Shown piece after piece: positions 1 through 6,799 of a stretch of 11,473 nucleotides of DNA. Where the stretch lies: NCBI GenBank assembly GCA_945901215.1, contig CAMDKE010000048.1, forward strand, positions 1 through 11,473, in the 5' to 3' direction. The position numbers were made by a program, and so were the translations under genes. This stretch comes from Comamonas sp. lk. Lineage in GTDB: Bacteria > Pseudomonadota > Gammaproteobacteria > Burkholderiales > Burkholderiaceae_C. Below the pieces are notes generated by a model. The model worked only from the letters and a program-made list of their open reading frames with translations. It had not been told where the DNA came from and made no database searches. Each line of letters opens with the position of its first letter. Position 1 is the stretch's first letter.

Positions 1-387
1 TCCGCCACTGCTTCTGCAGCCGCGCCCAAGCCTGCGTTTGACACCGCGGCCGTTAAGGAAGCGGAAGCCGCCGTGCAAAACTGGGTGAACGCCTGGTCGG
101 CCAAAGACGTCAAAACCTACCTTGCCGCCTACGCCAAAGAGTTCACGCCTTCGGGCAAACTCAGCCGCAGCGAGTGGGAAAGCGAGAGGCGCGGTCGCAT
201 TGAGGGGAAGGCGAAAATTTCCGTGCGTATCGAAGGCCTGGAAATCGTGGTCAATGGCAGCAAAGCAACGGCCAAGTTTCGCCAGAACTACCGTGCCAAT
301 GGCATTGCCATTTCCAGTCGCAAGACGCTGGAAATGGTGAAGCATGGCGACGTCTGGAAAATCGTTCGCGAGTCAGTCGGTGCGTAA
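1..387 (+). CDS. Protein with C-terminal NTF2-like domain (5' end outside window)
   Basis: The reading frame is open from base 1 with no stop before the TAA at 385-387, so only the last 128 residues are seen. An Ala/Pro-rich linker (about residues 1-15) is followed by a domain of about 105 residues. Its helix carries the pattern VQNWVNAWSAKDV, and it continues with AYAKEF, a run of beta strands and a closing GDVWKIVRES strand. This is the pattern of NTF2/SnoaL-like (DUF4440-type) folds. A GTG at 73 is an internal codon, not a convincing start. The domain resembles the C-terminal domain of the L,D-transpeptidase encoded next, so a role in the cell envelope is likely but inferred. What lies upstream of the linker (signal peptide, TPRs or an enzyme domain) cannot be seen. 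I do not recognise a specific gene. Confidence 0.8.
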   Translation, partial: SATASAAAPKPAFDTAAVKEAEAAVQNWVNAWSAKDVKTYLAAYAKEFTPSGKLSRSEWESERRGRIEGKAKISVRIEGLEIVVNGSKATAKFRQNYRANGIAISSRKTLEMVKHGDVWKIVRESVGA

Positions 388-1648
388 AGCGTTACGGCGC
401 CACGCCTTGCAATCGACACCACGATGGCATCGGTTTTTACGACGCGTCGCGGTCGCATGGTGGCTGCTGGCGACGCTGCTTGCTGCACCGTCGCTAAGCG
501 AGGCCAAGGCGCCGGCGTCTACAGCCGGTCTTAGCGCGGCGGATGGGCAGTCTGAAGCGCGCTTGCTCGACATTTACCTGCTGATGGCCCAAGGCAACAG
601 CCGCGACGCATTGACCAAGGCCGAAAAACTGGTTCGCGCCCAACCCAATTTCCAGCTGGCGCAATTGGTCTACGGTGACCTGCTGGCAGCGCGCACCCGC
701 ACGCTGCAATCCTTGGGCGATGTTCCGGATGCGTCAGCGCTTGGCGGTGCACCGGCGCTGCTGGACCTCAAAGAGGAGTCACTGCGGCGCGTCGCCGCGC
801 TTAACGACCGACCACCACCAGGAACCGTTCCATCCCAGTTTTTAAAGATCGCCCCCCAAACGCGCCACGCTATTGCAATTGACGCATCACGCTCTCGTCT
901 GTACCTGTTTGAAAACACCGCCGCGGGCTTGCGGCTCAAAAACGACTACTACGTGTCCGTTGGTAAATCCGGAACCCTCAAGACCCAAGAGGGCGATCAG
1001 CGCACGCCGCTGGGGGTTTACTTTATTACCAGCAATTTAGATACCAAGGCGCTCAATGATTTTTACGGCGCCGGTGCCCTGCCCCTGAACTACCCGAATA
1101 TCCTAGATCAACGGCGTGGTAAGTCCGGCAGCGGCATCTGGTTGCACGGCACACCGCCCCACCAGTATTCCCGGGCGCCGCGATCGACCGACGGTTGCCT
1201 GGTGCTGTCCAATCCGGACTTGCTGGCCATCATCCAAAGCATCGCAGTGCGCAACACGCCGGTGGTAGTGGCCGCACAACTTGTCTGGAAACCCGCCAGC
1301 CAGCTCGAAGACCCGGCGCGCTCTTTTCAATCGGCCCTCAATGCCTGGAGCAGCAGCAAAGTCTCGGGTGACATGAAGAAAATGCTGGCTTTTTATACCC
1401 CTGATTTTTCCAGCGCAGGTAAGTCGTTAGACCAGTACACGCCTTTGTTGAAATCAGAATTGAAGTCTCTAAAAGGACGGGACCTGGAACTCAAAAACCT
1501 GTCCTACCTGCAATGGAACGACTCGGCTGAAACCATGGTGGTGAGCTTTGGCGAGGTCGCCAAAGGGCAGCGCAGCGGCATCCACAAACGCCAATATTGG
1601 ATTCGTTCCAATAAAGAGTGGAAGATTTTTTTTGAAGGAGTGCATTGA
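344..1648 (+). CDS. Exported YkuD-family L,D-transpeptidase/carboxypeptidase with C-terminal NTF2-like domain
   Basis: Predicted periplasmic peptidoglycan enzyme that would act on the stem-peptide meso-DAP, either cross-linking or trimming tetrapeptides. With the 434-residue reading: a basic N-terminus and hydrophobic stretch (about 31-55, RRVAVAWWLLATLLAA) form a signal peptide, and a helical TPR-like segment spans about 65-165. The YkuD catalytic domain covers about 174-312, with His268 in WLHGT and Cys285 in STDGC. An NTF2-like domain covers about 325-434. The order (helical region, YkuD, NTF2) matches the Helicobacter Csd6/Campylobacter Pgp2 shape-determining L,D-carboxypeptidases. The classical SHGC motif is TDGC here, so Asp283 replaces the usual His. 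The ATG at 344 overlaps the upstream gene by 44 nt. An in-frame GTG at 380 would overlap by only 8 nt and give a more normal signal-peptide length, so the start is uncertain. Which activity dominates is not readable from sequence. Confidence 0.88.
   Translation: MATSGKSFASQSVRKALRRHALQSTPRWHRFLRRVAVAWWLLATLLAAPSLSEAKAPASTAGLSAADGQSEARLLDIYLLMAQGNSRDALTKAEKLVRAQPNFQLAQLVYGDLLAARTRTLQSLGDVPDASALGGAPALLDLKEESLRRVAALNDRPPPGTVPSQFLKIAPQTRHAIAIDASRSRLYLFENTAAGLRLKNDYYVSVGKSGTLKTQEGDQRTPLGVYFITSNLDTKALNDFYGAGALPLNYPNILDQRRGKSGSGIWLHGTPPHQYSRAPRSTDGCLVLSNPDLLAIIQSIAVRNTPVVVAAQLVWKPASQLEDPARSFQSALNAWSSSKVSGDMKKMLAFYTPDFSSAGKSLDQYTPLLKSELKSLKGRDLELKNLSYLQWNDSAETMVVSFGEVAKGQRSGIHKRQYWIRSNKEWKIFFEGVH
1634..1640 (+). 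promoter_or_regulatory. Shine-Dalgarno site fixing the ppiA start
   Basis: GAAGGAG lies 7 nt before the ATG at 1648, inside the last codons of the L,D-transpeptidase gene. It supports ATG 1648 over the overlapping TTG at 1645. Confidence 0.8.
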
Positions 1649-2241
1649 TGCGTTTAAGTCAAACCCGATGGGTACGCTGGGGTGCCCTGCTGCTTTGGGC
1701 AAGCAGCATAGTGGCACTAACAGCCGCCCATGCCGAACCCGCACCCCGGGTTAAAGTACAAACCAGCCAAGGAGACTTTGTGCTGGAGTTGCAGCCAGAG
1801 AAAGCGCCGAAAACCGTAGAGAACTTCCTGCGCTACGTAGCTGATAAACACTACGACGGTACTGTTTTTCACCGCGTGATCGATGGCTTTATGGTGCAAG
1901 GTGGTGGATTCACCGCCAATATGGCGCAAAAACCAACGCGCAGTCCCATTGCGCTGGAGGCTAGCAACGGCCTCAAAAATGACCGTGGCACCATCGCCAT
2001 GGCGCGCACCGCAAACCCCAACTCGGCGACTTCGCAGTTTTTCATCAATGTGGCAAATAACGATGGTCTCAATGCGCCACAACCCGATGGCTATGGCTAC
2101 GCCGTGTTTGGCAAAGTAGTCAGCGGCATGGAAACCATTGACAAAATTCGCACCGTCGCCGTGGGCAACCAAGGCGGCTTTCAAAACGTTCCTCTGACAC
2201 CCCTCACCATCAACGCTATCAACCTGGTCAAACTACCATGA
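1648..2241 (+). CDS. ppiA: Periplasmic cyclophilin-type peptidyl-prolyl cis-trans isomerase
   Basis: Catalyses cis-trans isomerisation of Xaa-Pro bonds in exported proteins. The 197-residue product begins with a signal peptide: basic MRLSQTRWVR, hydrophobic core to about residue 26, then a good cleavage site AHA|EP after residue 29. The rest is a complete bacterial cyclophilin: FHRVIDGFMVQGGG (catalytic Arg76), MARTANPNSATSQFFINV, and GYAVFGKVV. The upstream TGA (1646-1648) shares its last base with this ATG, and GAAGGAG sits 7 nt upstream, so translation is probably coupled to the L,D-transpeptidase. A TTG at 1645 would add one residue and is less likely. The next gene is a closely similar cyclophilin without a signal peptide. 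The periplasmic location follows from the signal peptide; specific client proteins are unknown. Confidence 0.93.
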   Translation: MRLSQTRWVRWGALLLWASSIVALTAAHAEPAPRVKVQTSQGDFVLELQPEKAPKTVENFLRYVADKHYDGTVFHRVIDGFMVQGGGFTANMAQKPTRSPIALEASNGLKNDRGTIAMARTANPNSATSQFFINVANNDGLNAPQPDGYGYAVFGKVVSGMETIDKIRTVAVGNQGGFQNVPLTPLTINAINLVKLP

Positions 2242-2744
2242 GCAACCCAAAAGTCGAACTCCACATTGCTGATTACGGCGTCATTACGGTCGAACTCGAC
2301 CAAGAAAAAGCGCCGCTGTCGACAGCCAATTTTTTGCAGTACGTCAGCGATGGTCACTACGACAACACCATTTTCCACCGCGTGATCCCCGGCTTTATGG
2401 TCCAAGGCGGGGGCATGGAGCCGGGCATGGGTCAGAAAAAAACGGCAAAACCCATTGAAAACGAAGCCGCCAACGGCTTAAAAAATGAGCCTTATACCTT
2501 GGCCATGGCGCGCACCAGCGACCCGCATTCGGCCACCGCCCAGTTTTTCATCAACGTAGCCGACAACGCCTTCCTCAACCATACAGGGTCTTCGTCGCAA
2601 GGCTGGGGCTACGCGGTCTTTGGCAAAGTGGTTGGTGGCAAAGACGTGGTGGACAAAATCAAGGACGTAGAAACCGGTCGCAAAGGCTTTCACGACGACG
2701 TACCCCAAGTCGACATCGTGATCAGCAAGGCGGTTGCGATCTAG
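2238..2744 (+). CDS. ppiB: Cytoplasmic cyclophilin-type peptidyl-prolyl cis-trans isomerase
   Basis: Folding helper for cytoplasmic proteins. The 168-residue product has no signal peptide and is the normal length for PpiB. It carries FHRVIPGFMVQGGGM (catalytic Arg48, Gln56), MARTSDPHSATAQFFINV, and the GWGYAVFGKVVGG stretch. The C-terminal VETGRKGFHDDVP matches the E. coli PpiB-type ending. The start ATG overlaps the ppiA stop by four bases (ATGA), indicating translational coupling. The first roughly 130 residues are strongly similar to the mature part of the preceding PpiA, including near-identical DNA around the FHRVI motif. The pair therefore looks like an old tandem duplication with separate compartments. 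Confidence 0.95.
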   Translation: MSNPKVELHIADYGVITVELDQEKAPLSTANFLQYVSDGHYDNTIFHRVIPGFMVQGGGMEPGMGQKKTAKPIENEAANGLKNEPYTLAMARTSDPHSATAQFFINVADNAFLNHTGSSSQGWGYAVFGKVVGGKDVVDKIKDVETGRKGFHDDVPQVDIVISKAVAI

Positions 2745-2762
2745 GCGCTTGGGCACCGGTCC

Positions 2763-2767
2763 GGTGG
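2763..2767 (+). promoter_or_regulatory. Shine-Dalgarno site fixing the lpxH start
   Basis: GGTGG lies 5 nt before ATG 2773. It supports this start over the in-frame TTG at 2734, which would overlap ppiB and add 13 poorly conserved-looking residues. Confidence 0.55.
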
Positions 2768-2772
2768 ACTCC

Positions 2773-3558
2773 ATGGAACTGCTTGCCCCACCGCACTGGC
2801 ATTGTGTTGACTTTGTTTCAGACTTGCACCTCGATGCACAAACGCCACTGACCCTGGCGGCCCTGCGCCGCTACCTGCAATCCACGCCAGCTCAGGCCGT
2901 GTGCGTGCTGGGCGATTTGTTTGAGGTTTGGGTCGGCGACGACGCGCTGGGCGGCGGCAGTGGATTTGAAGCCACGGTGAGCGACCTGTTTTACCAGGCG
3001 TCCAAGCGCATGGACGTCTTCATCATGTGCGGGAACCGCGATTTCCTGATGGGCCCGGACCTGCTGGGGGCGTGTGGCGCGCAACGGCTTTCGGACCCCT
3101 GCGTTTTGGTAGCGGGAACGCAGCGCCTCCTACTCACCCATGGCGATGCACTGTGTCTGGCCGACACCGACTATCTTGCCTTTCGCCAGCGCGTGCGTGG
3201 CGAACCTTGGCAAACTGAATTTCTGGCCCAGACTTTGGTGCAGCGCCAGGCAGCGGCCCGTGCATTGCGTGCTCAGAGCGAAGCGAAAAAGCAGCAACAG
3301 GCCCAATCCCATATCCAATGGATAGACCTCGATTCGCAAGCCTGCCTGGCGGTTTTGACGCACGCCAAGGCAAACCACATGGTCCACGGACATACCCACC
3401 AACCGGCACGGCACGACCTGGGAGGCGGCCACAACCGCTGGGTACTGAGCGACTGGGACCTGCACGCCACGCCACCGCGCGCTCAAGTGCTGCGGCTGTC
3501 GGTCGACACCGGGTGGCTTGAGCGCATCGGCCTGCTTACCACCGTCCCCGCCCCCTGA
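2773..3558 (+). CDS. lpxH: UDP-2,3-diacylglucosamine diphosphatase LpxH
   Basis: Hydrolyses UDP-2,3-diacylglucosamine to lipid X and UMP, the fourth step of the Raetz lipid A pathway, at the cytoplasmic face of the inner membrane. All calcineurin-like metallophosphatase motifs are visible in the 261-residue product: SDLHL (Asp17, His19), LGDLFEVWVGDD (Asp48), CGNRDFLMG (Asn88, Arg89), LTHGD (His123) and HGHTHQP (His207, His209). The FRQRVR segment and the QRQAAARALRAQSEAKK stretch match the substrate-binding cap of LpxH. The length is slightly above the E. coli enzyme (about 240), the extra residues being mostly at the C-terminus. I chose ATG 2773 because of the GGTGG site and because the fold starts directly after it. 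It lies 28 nt after ppiB, last in the operon. A Gram-negative host with lipid A is implied. Confidence 0.95.
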   Translation: MELLAPPHWHCVDFVSDLHLDAQTPLTLAALRRYLQSTPAQAVCVLGDLFEVWVGDDALGGGSGFEATVSDLFYQASKRMDVFIMCGNRDFLMGPDLLGACGAQRLSDPCVLVAGTQRLLLTHGDALCLADTDYLAFRQRVRGEPWQTEFLAQTLVQRQAAARALRAQSEAKKQQQAQSHIQWIDLDSQACLAVLTHAKANHMVHGHTHQPARHDLGGGHNRWVLSDWDLHATPPRAQVLRLSVDTGWLERIGLLTTVPAP

Positions 3559-3559
3559 A

Positions 3560-3600
3560 AGCCGATTTTTCGGCTCTATCCGGTCACGGACCGGGGTTTT
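3560..3600. terminator. Double-hairpin, probably bidirectional terminator between convergent genes
   Basis: Two perfect hairpins stand between the lpxH stop (3558) and the DUF349 stop (3599-3601). One is AGCCGA-TTTT-TCGGCT (3560-3575); the other is CCGGTC-ACG-GACCGG (3580-3594). The second is followed by GGTTTT for + strand transcripts. Read on the minus strand, the first is followed by TTTC. Each stem is 6 bp and the T-tracts are short, so efficiency is uncertain, but the position between convergent genes fits shared termination. Confidence 0.7.
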
Positions 3601-6406
3601 ATCGCTTGAGCAACGCCTTAAGGCAGTTTTGCAAGCGACGCGCGTCCTCTGGGGCATAGGGCGCGGACAGCGCAATTGCCACATCGTGACCCCAGGTCTG
3701 GGCCGGCGGCGGGTCGTTGCGCCGGGTCAACAGTTGTAACTGCATCGCCCGCCGCGCATCCAGGTGCTCGGCGGGAGTAGGCACTTCGGCCGCCATTTCC
3801 AGCCGCAAAACTGCCTCGGCCGGTGTCGTGCGATGCTTAGGCAGCGAGTCACTCAGTGCACTGGTCCAAGCGTTGCGGGTCGCGGCATTGACCTGGTTTC
3901 CCAACTCCTGCACGCTGGGCACGGCTGCGCCGTTGCGGTTTTGCCAGGCATCCATTAAGTGGGTTAGCGCCTCGCCATGGGCTTGCGCTGCCAATTTGCG
4001 CAACGCCATTTGGGCACTTTCTAGCGCCTCGCGCTGCGCACGAAAGGCGGCGTCGCCCAATCGTGGGGGCGCATTGCGTGGATCAAAACGCTCTGCGCCA
4101 GTGTCTCCCGCGCCAAAACTGCGGCCTTCGCCACGTGCATCGGGTCGGGAGCGACTGTCCATACCAGGGCGCGCGTCACGCCCGCCACGTCCGGCATCCT
4201 TACGGTCACCCCATTTGCCCGGGCGGCCTGCGTCCGCTGCGGGCGTGTCGCGCTTCATGCCGGGGCGGTCATCGCCGCGCATGGCTACGACGCGCTTAGG
4301 CGCCGGTTTGGGCGCGGGTACTTCGGCTACCACGGCGCTGTCCGCTGGGGATGCGGCGGGTTCCGCGTCGCCGGATTCGCTGGATGGATCGGTCGGCCCG
4401 CCAGGCTGTGCGCTGGTGTCGTCACCTACAGCGCCTTCTGCTGGCGTACTTTCGGCCACAGCGGCTTCCACCGACGCGGCACCGGCCTGGGCAACCGCAT
4501 CGGCAACCGCCTGGACCTGCGCTTCCTGGGCACCGGCAGCTGTCACATGGGCTTGGGCCTGGGCTTGTCCTTGCAACGCCGCCTCCAGTGCGGCAATCGA
4601 ACTGCGAATAAGCTGGGCGTCGCCACCAGCGTTTGCCGCTTGAAGCGCCTTGGCGGCGTCCAAGACCACACGGTCGCGCTGGCCGAGCGAGGCTTCGGCT
4701 TTCTCGCGCTCCAGCGTTTTACGGTTAAACGCATCATCAATCGGTTTGCGAAAGGCGTCCCACAGCTTTTGCTCCTGGCGGCGGTCAATCGGCACCTGGT
4801 GCGCTTGCGCCTGCCAGCGCTGCTGCAGGGCTCGCACGGCGTCAATGCGAAGCAAGGGGGCTTGGCCCAGTGCCTTGGCTTCTTCAATCATGGCGCGGCG
4901 CAGTTCGAGGCTTTGCGCCTGCAGCGCCTCCAGCGGAGCGGCGGCGGCTGATATGGCAGCTTTCCAGATTGGTTGTAGCTCGGCAAAGGCCTTTTCGCCC
5001 AGGTGTCCTGCATCGCGCCAGCGGTCTCCAAACTGGTGCAGGATGCGGCTAAATCCTTTCCAATCACCGTCGCGGGCGGTGCGGTTTTCTTCGGCCCAGG
5101 CTTGAATCTCGGCAATCAGCGCCAGGCGTTGGGCGCGGTGTTCCACCGCGTCCGCCTTGAGTTTTTCGAGCCAGGCCTCGACCACTTTGTGGGCTTCGTT
5201 GCAGGCCTCGTCAAAGCGCTTCCACATCGCGTGGTTGGGCACACCGCCTTGGTCGGTTTGCTTCCATTGATCGCGCATAGCACGCAGGGTTTCCTGCATT
5301 TTGCGGCCACCCAGCGCCTGGCCTTCGGGGCGCTTGAGCAGGCCTTCGGCCTTGATCAATAGCTCTTCGCGCAGTTGGTCGGCGCGCCAGCGTTGCCAGC
5401 CCTCGAGTTCGCCCGCCGCTGCCAGAGCAGCCTGCACCTGGTTTTCCAGCTTGTGGTCGATGGCCTTGCCAAATTCCTTGAGTGCCTGGCGCAAGGCGTT
5501 GGCGGCCCCGGCGCTGGCTTTGCCATGGCCTTCGCTGGTTTGAAGCTCGAGTTGAGCCAGCACCTCACGCACCGTGGAGTTAGCCGCCTCGCGGACCTGC
5601 GGATCTATCTGCGCCTTGGGCGGTTTAGGACTGGGCAAAGCGGCGGTGCGCTCTGCGCGCAGCTCTTCGGCCCAAACGCTGACACTGGGCAGCGGTGCGT
5701 TGGGGTCCTGCGCCGCGGCGAGCGCTTGTTGCAGCGCCTGCTCAAACGCTTCCCAAACCACCAGCAGCTGCGCGCGCGAGGCTTCCAGCATGGGGGTAAA
5801 TTTCAGGTCCGTACTGGGCCAACTGGCGTGCGACACCAGCAGCGCCGCCTGCGCCTGCCAGTGCGCAACGTCAACGCCCAGGGCCTCGGACACTGCCTGC
5901 GCCTCGCGCCAGGCTTTGGTAGACAGTACTTCAATGCGCTGTGCCAGCAGAACCGCTGCTTCGCGCTGTACCTGGGTTTGGTGCTGCAGGTCCTCGATCA
6001 CGCGCACGCGCTCGGCAATCTGCAGCTTGAGGCCCGCCAATGGGTCTTTGCTCAGAGGCGCTCCGGCTTTGGCGGCATCGCGCTGCCAGGCCATGGCGTC
6101 GGCAATATTGAGCTTGGTCAAACCCAGCAGACCCTCGGCTTTGGCAGCCCATTCGGCCGCAATCGACTCTTGCAACTTGGCACGCTTGGCGTCGTCCAGG
6201 CGCTCTCGCAGCAACTTGGCGGCACCTTTGTCGCGGCTACTGAGCTCGCGGAAAACGTCGGCCAGCATATCGTTTTCCGGGTTGCTAAGCAGCCACTCCC
6301 GTACACGGCTGGCACGTTCGCCTGCGGTGGCAGCGCTGAAGGCGCCTCCGGTAATTTTGTCCAGTTGGGCTAAATCGGAAGTTTTGTTTGCAGAAGTCGA
6401 CGGCAC
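3599..6406 (-). CDS. Large DUF349-domain protein with Arg/Gly-rich disordered linker
   Basis: Function unknown: DUF349 proteins are widespread but poorly characterised. The 935-residue product is rich in Ala, Gln, Trp and charged helices and has no signal peptide or membrane segment, so it is probably cytoplasmic. Repeated DUF349-like helical units are visible. The clearest are at about 374-415 (LRAMRDQWKQ ... MWKRFDEACNEAHK), 452-495 (FGDRWRDAG ... IWKAAISAA) and 523-570 (LQQRWQAQ ... LWDAFRKPIDDAF). Residues about 610-700 are Ala/Gln/Pro/acidic low complexity. Residues 703-775 are rich in Arg, Gly and Asp (for example DAGRGGRDARPGMDSRSRPD). A second conserved-looking helical domain covers about 785-935. 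The start is GTG at 6406 (minus strand), with AGG about 7 nt upstream; the first internal Met is residue 47. It is a monocistronic gene, divergent from the lytic transglycosylase and convergent with lpxH. Confidence 0.88.
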   Translation of the reverse strand: MPSTSANKTSDLAQLDKITGGAFSAATAGERASRVREWLLSNPENDMLADVFRELSSRDKGAAKLLRERLDDAKRAKLQESIAAEWAAKAEGLLGLTKLNIADAMAWQRDAAKAGAPLSKDPLAGLKLQIAERVRVIEDLQHQTQVQREAAVLLAQRIEVLSTKAWREAQAVSEALGVDVAHWQAQAALLVSHASWPSTDLKFTPMLEASRAQLLVVWEAFEQALQQALAAAQDPNAPLPSVSVWAEELRAERTAALPSPKPPKAQIDPQVREAANSTVREVLAQLELQTSEGHGKASAGAANALRQALKEFGKAIDHKLENQVQAALAAAGELEGWQRWRADQLREELLIKAEGLLKRPEGQALGGRKMQETLRAMRDQWKQTDQGGVPNHAMWKRFDEACNEAHKVVEAWLEKLKADAVEHRAQRLALIAEIQAWAEENRTARDGDWKGFSRILHQFGDRWRDAGHLGEKAFAELQPIWKAAISAAAAPLEALQAQSLELRRAMIEEAKALGQAPLLRIDAVRALQQRWQAQAHQVPIDRRQEQKLWDAFRKPIDDAFNRKTLEREKAEASLGQRDRVVLDAAKALQAANAGGDAQLIRSSIAALEAALQGQAQAQAHVTAAGAQEAQVQAVADAVAQAGAASVEAAVAESTPAEGAVGDDTSAQPGGPTDPSSESGDAEPAASPADSAVVAEVPAPKPAPKRVVAMRGDDRPGMKRDTPAADAGRPGKWGDRKDAGRGGRDARPGMDSRSRPDARGEGRSFGAGDTGAERFDPRNAPPRLGDAAFRAQREALESAQMALRKLAAQAHGEALTHLMDAWQNRNGAAVPSVQELGNQVNAATRNAWTSALSDSLPKHRTTPAEAVLRLEMAAEVPTPAEHLDARRAMQLQLLTRRNDPPPAQTWGHDVAIALSAPYAPEDARRLQNCLKALLKR

Positions 6407-6555
6407 GTGGAGCCTTTTCTAGTGGGGAGCAAAAATGACAGGGGCGTATTTTCGCCGCGAATTAGGAGGAAAACCGAAATTTCTCTGCCAATCCGGCTTT
6501 TGTAACAGCCCACGAGTCCCTTTGTTCGGGGGTTTTCACGGCGAAACCAAGGGGA

Positions 6556-6613
6556 TTAATGAATAATGAAATTGTTTTATATAATTGACTGAGAATATAA
6601 AGCGATTTTAAAA
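6556..6613 (+). promoter_or_regulatory. Candidate promoter cluster for the lytic transglycosylase gene
   Basis: A perfect TATAAT stands at 6580-6585, with a weak TTAATG (6556-6561) 18 nt upstream. TTGTTT (6572-6577) is 18 nt from TATAAA (6596-6601). TTGACT (6585-6590) lies 17 nt before TTAAAA (6608-6613). These overlap, so which is used cannot be told. The AT-rich context also makes a divergent promoter for the DUF349 gene possible. This is motif matching only. Confidence 0.4.
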
Positions 6614-6770
6614 TTCTTTCGTTGGATAAAAAATTCAACAAAAACGGTGCCGCGCACCCCGTACCTGGCTTTAGTGGGCACCGCGTGGCTGCCGCTGTGG
6701 CGCAATTTGAAACACTGCCAACGGAACACCCTGTCCGTTTGCCCCGGCAAATGGGGCGCGGCATTCCGGG

Positions 6771-6794
6771 TCCTTGGGGCCCCTCTTTCAAGGA
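6771..6794 (+). promoter_or_regulatory. Leader hairpin enclosing the Shine-Dalgarno site of the lytic transglycosylase
   Basis: TCCTTG (6771-6776) is the exact complement of CAAGGA (6789-6794), with a 12-nt loop. The right arm contains AAGGA, the ribosome-binding site 5 nt before ATG 6800. The site supports this start. If the hairpin forms in the mRNA it would mask the ribosome-binding site. Stem length is only 6 bp, so a chance structure remains possible. Confidence 0.4.
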
Positions 6795-6799
6795 AACAC

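Larger units (their letters stand above)
6407..6799. other. 393-nt divergent intergenic region: AT-rich promoter core plus GC-rich leader
   Basis: This separates the minus-strand DUF349 gene from the + strand lytic transglycosylase. Bases about 6555-6645 are strikingly AT-rich against the high-GC surroundings and contain several -10/-35-like hexamers. Bases about 6645-6799 return to high GC and carry inverted repeats: CGGTGCC (6645-6651) with GGCACCG (6677-6683), TTTGC with GCAAA (6738-6751), and TCCTTG with CAAGGA (6771-6794). I found no convincing small gene, tRNA or known riboswitch. A frame open upstream of the transglycosylase start (GTG 6647) lacks a ribosome-binding site and family similarity. 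Confidence 0.6.

Noticed and set aside
5375..6422. Open frames of 332 and 282 codons on the + strand opposite the DUF349 gene
   Set aside because: Both are compositional shadows of the biased DUF349 codons; no motifs, no start signal. The same holds for the 308-codon frame at 3717-4643, which mirrors the low-complexity linker.
6645..6683. Inverted repeat CGGTGCC/GGCACCG as a terminator
   Set aside because: The loop is 25 nt, there is no T-tract after it, and it lies upstream of a gene in the same direction.
6647..6799. 51-codon upstream extension of the lytic transglycosylase
   Set aside because: It starts with GTG without a ribosome-binding site and would place a Cys/Trp/Arg-rich stretch before a clear membrane-anchor N-terminus. 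ATG 6800 has AAGGA at the right distance.
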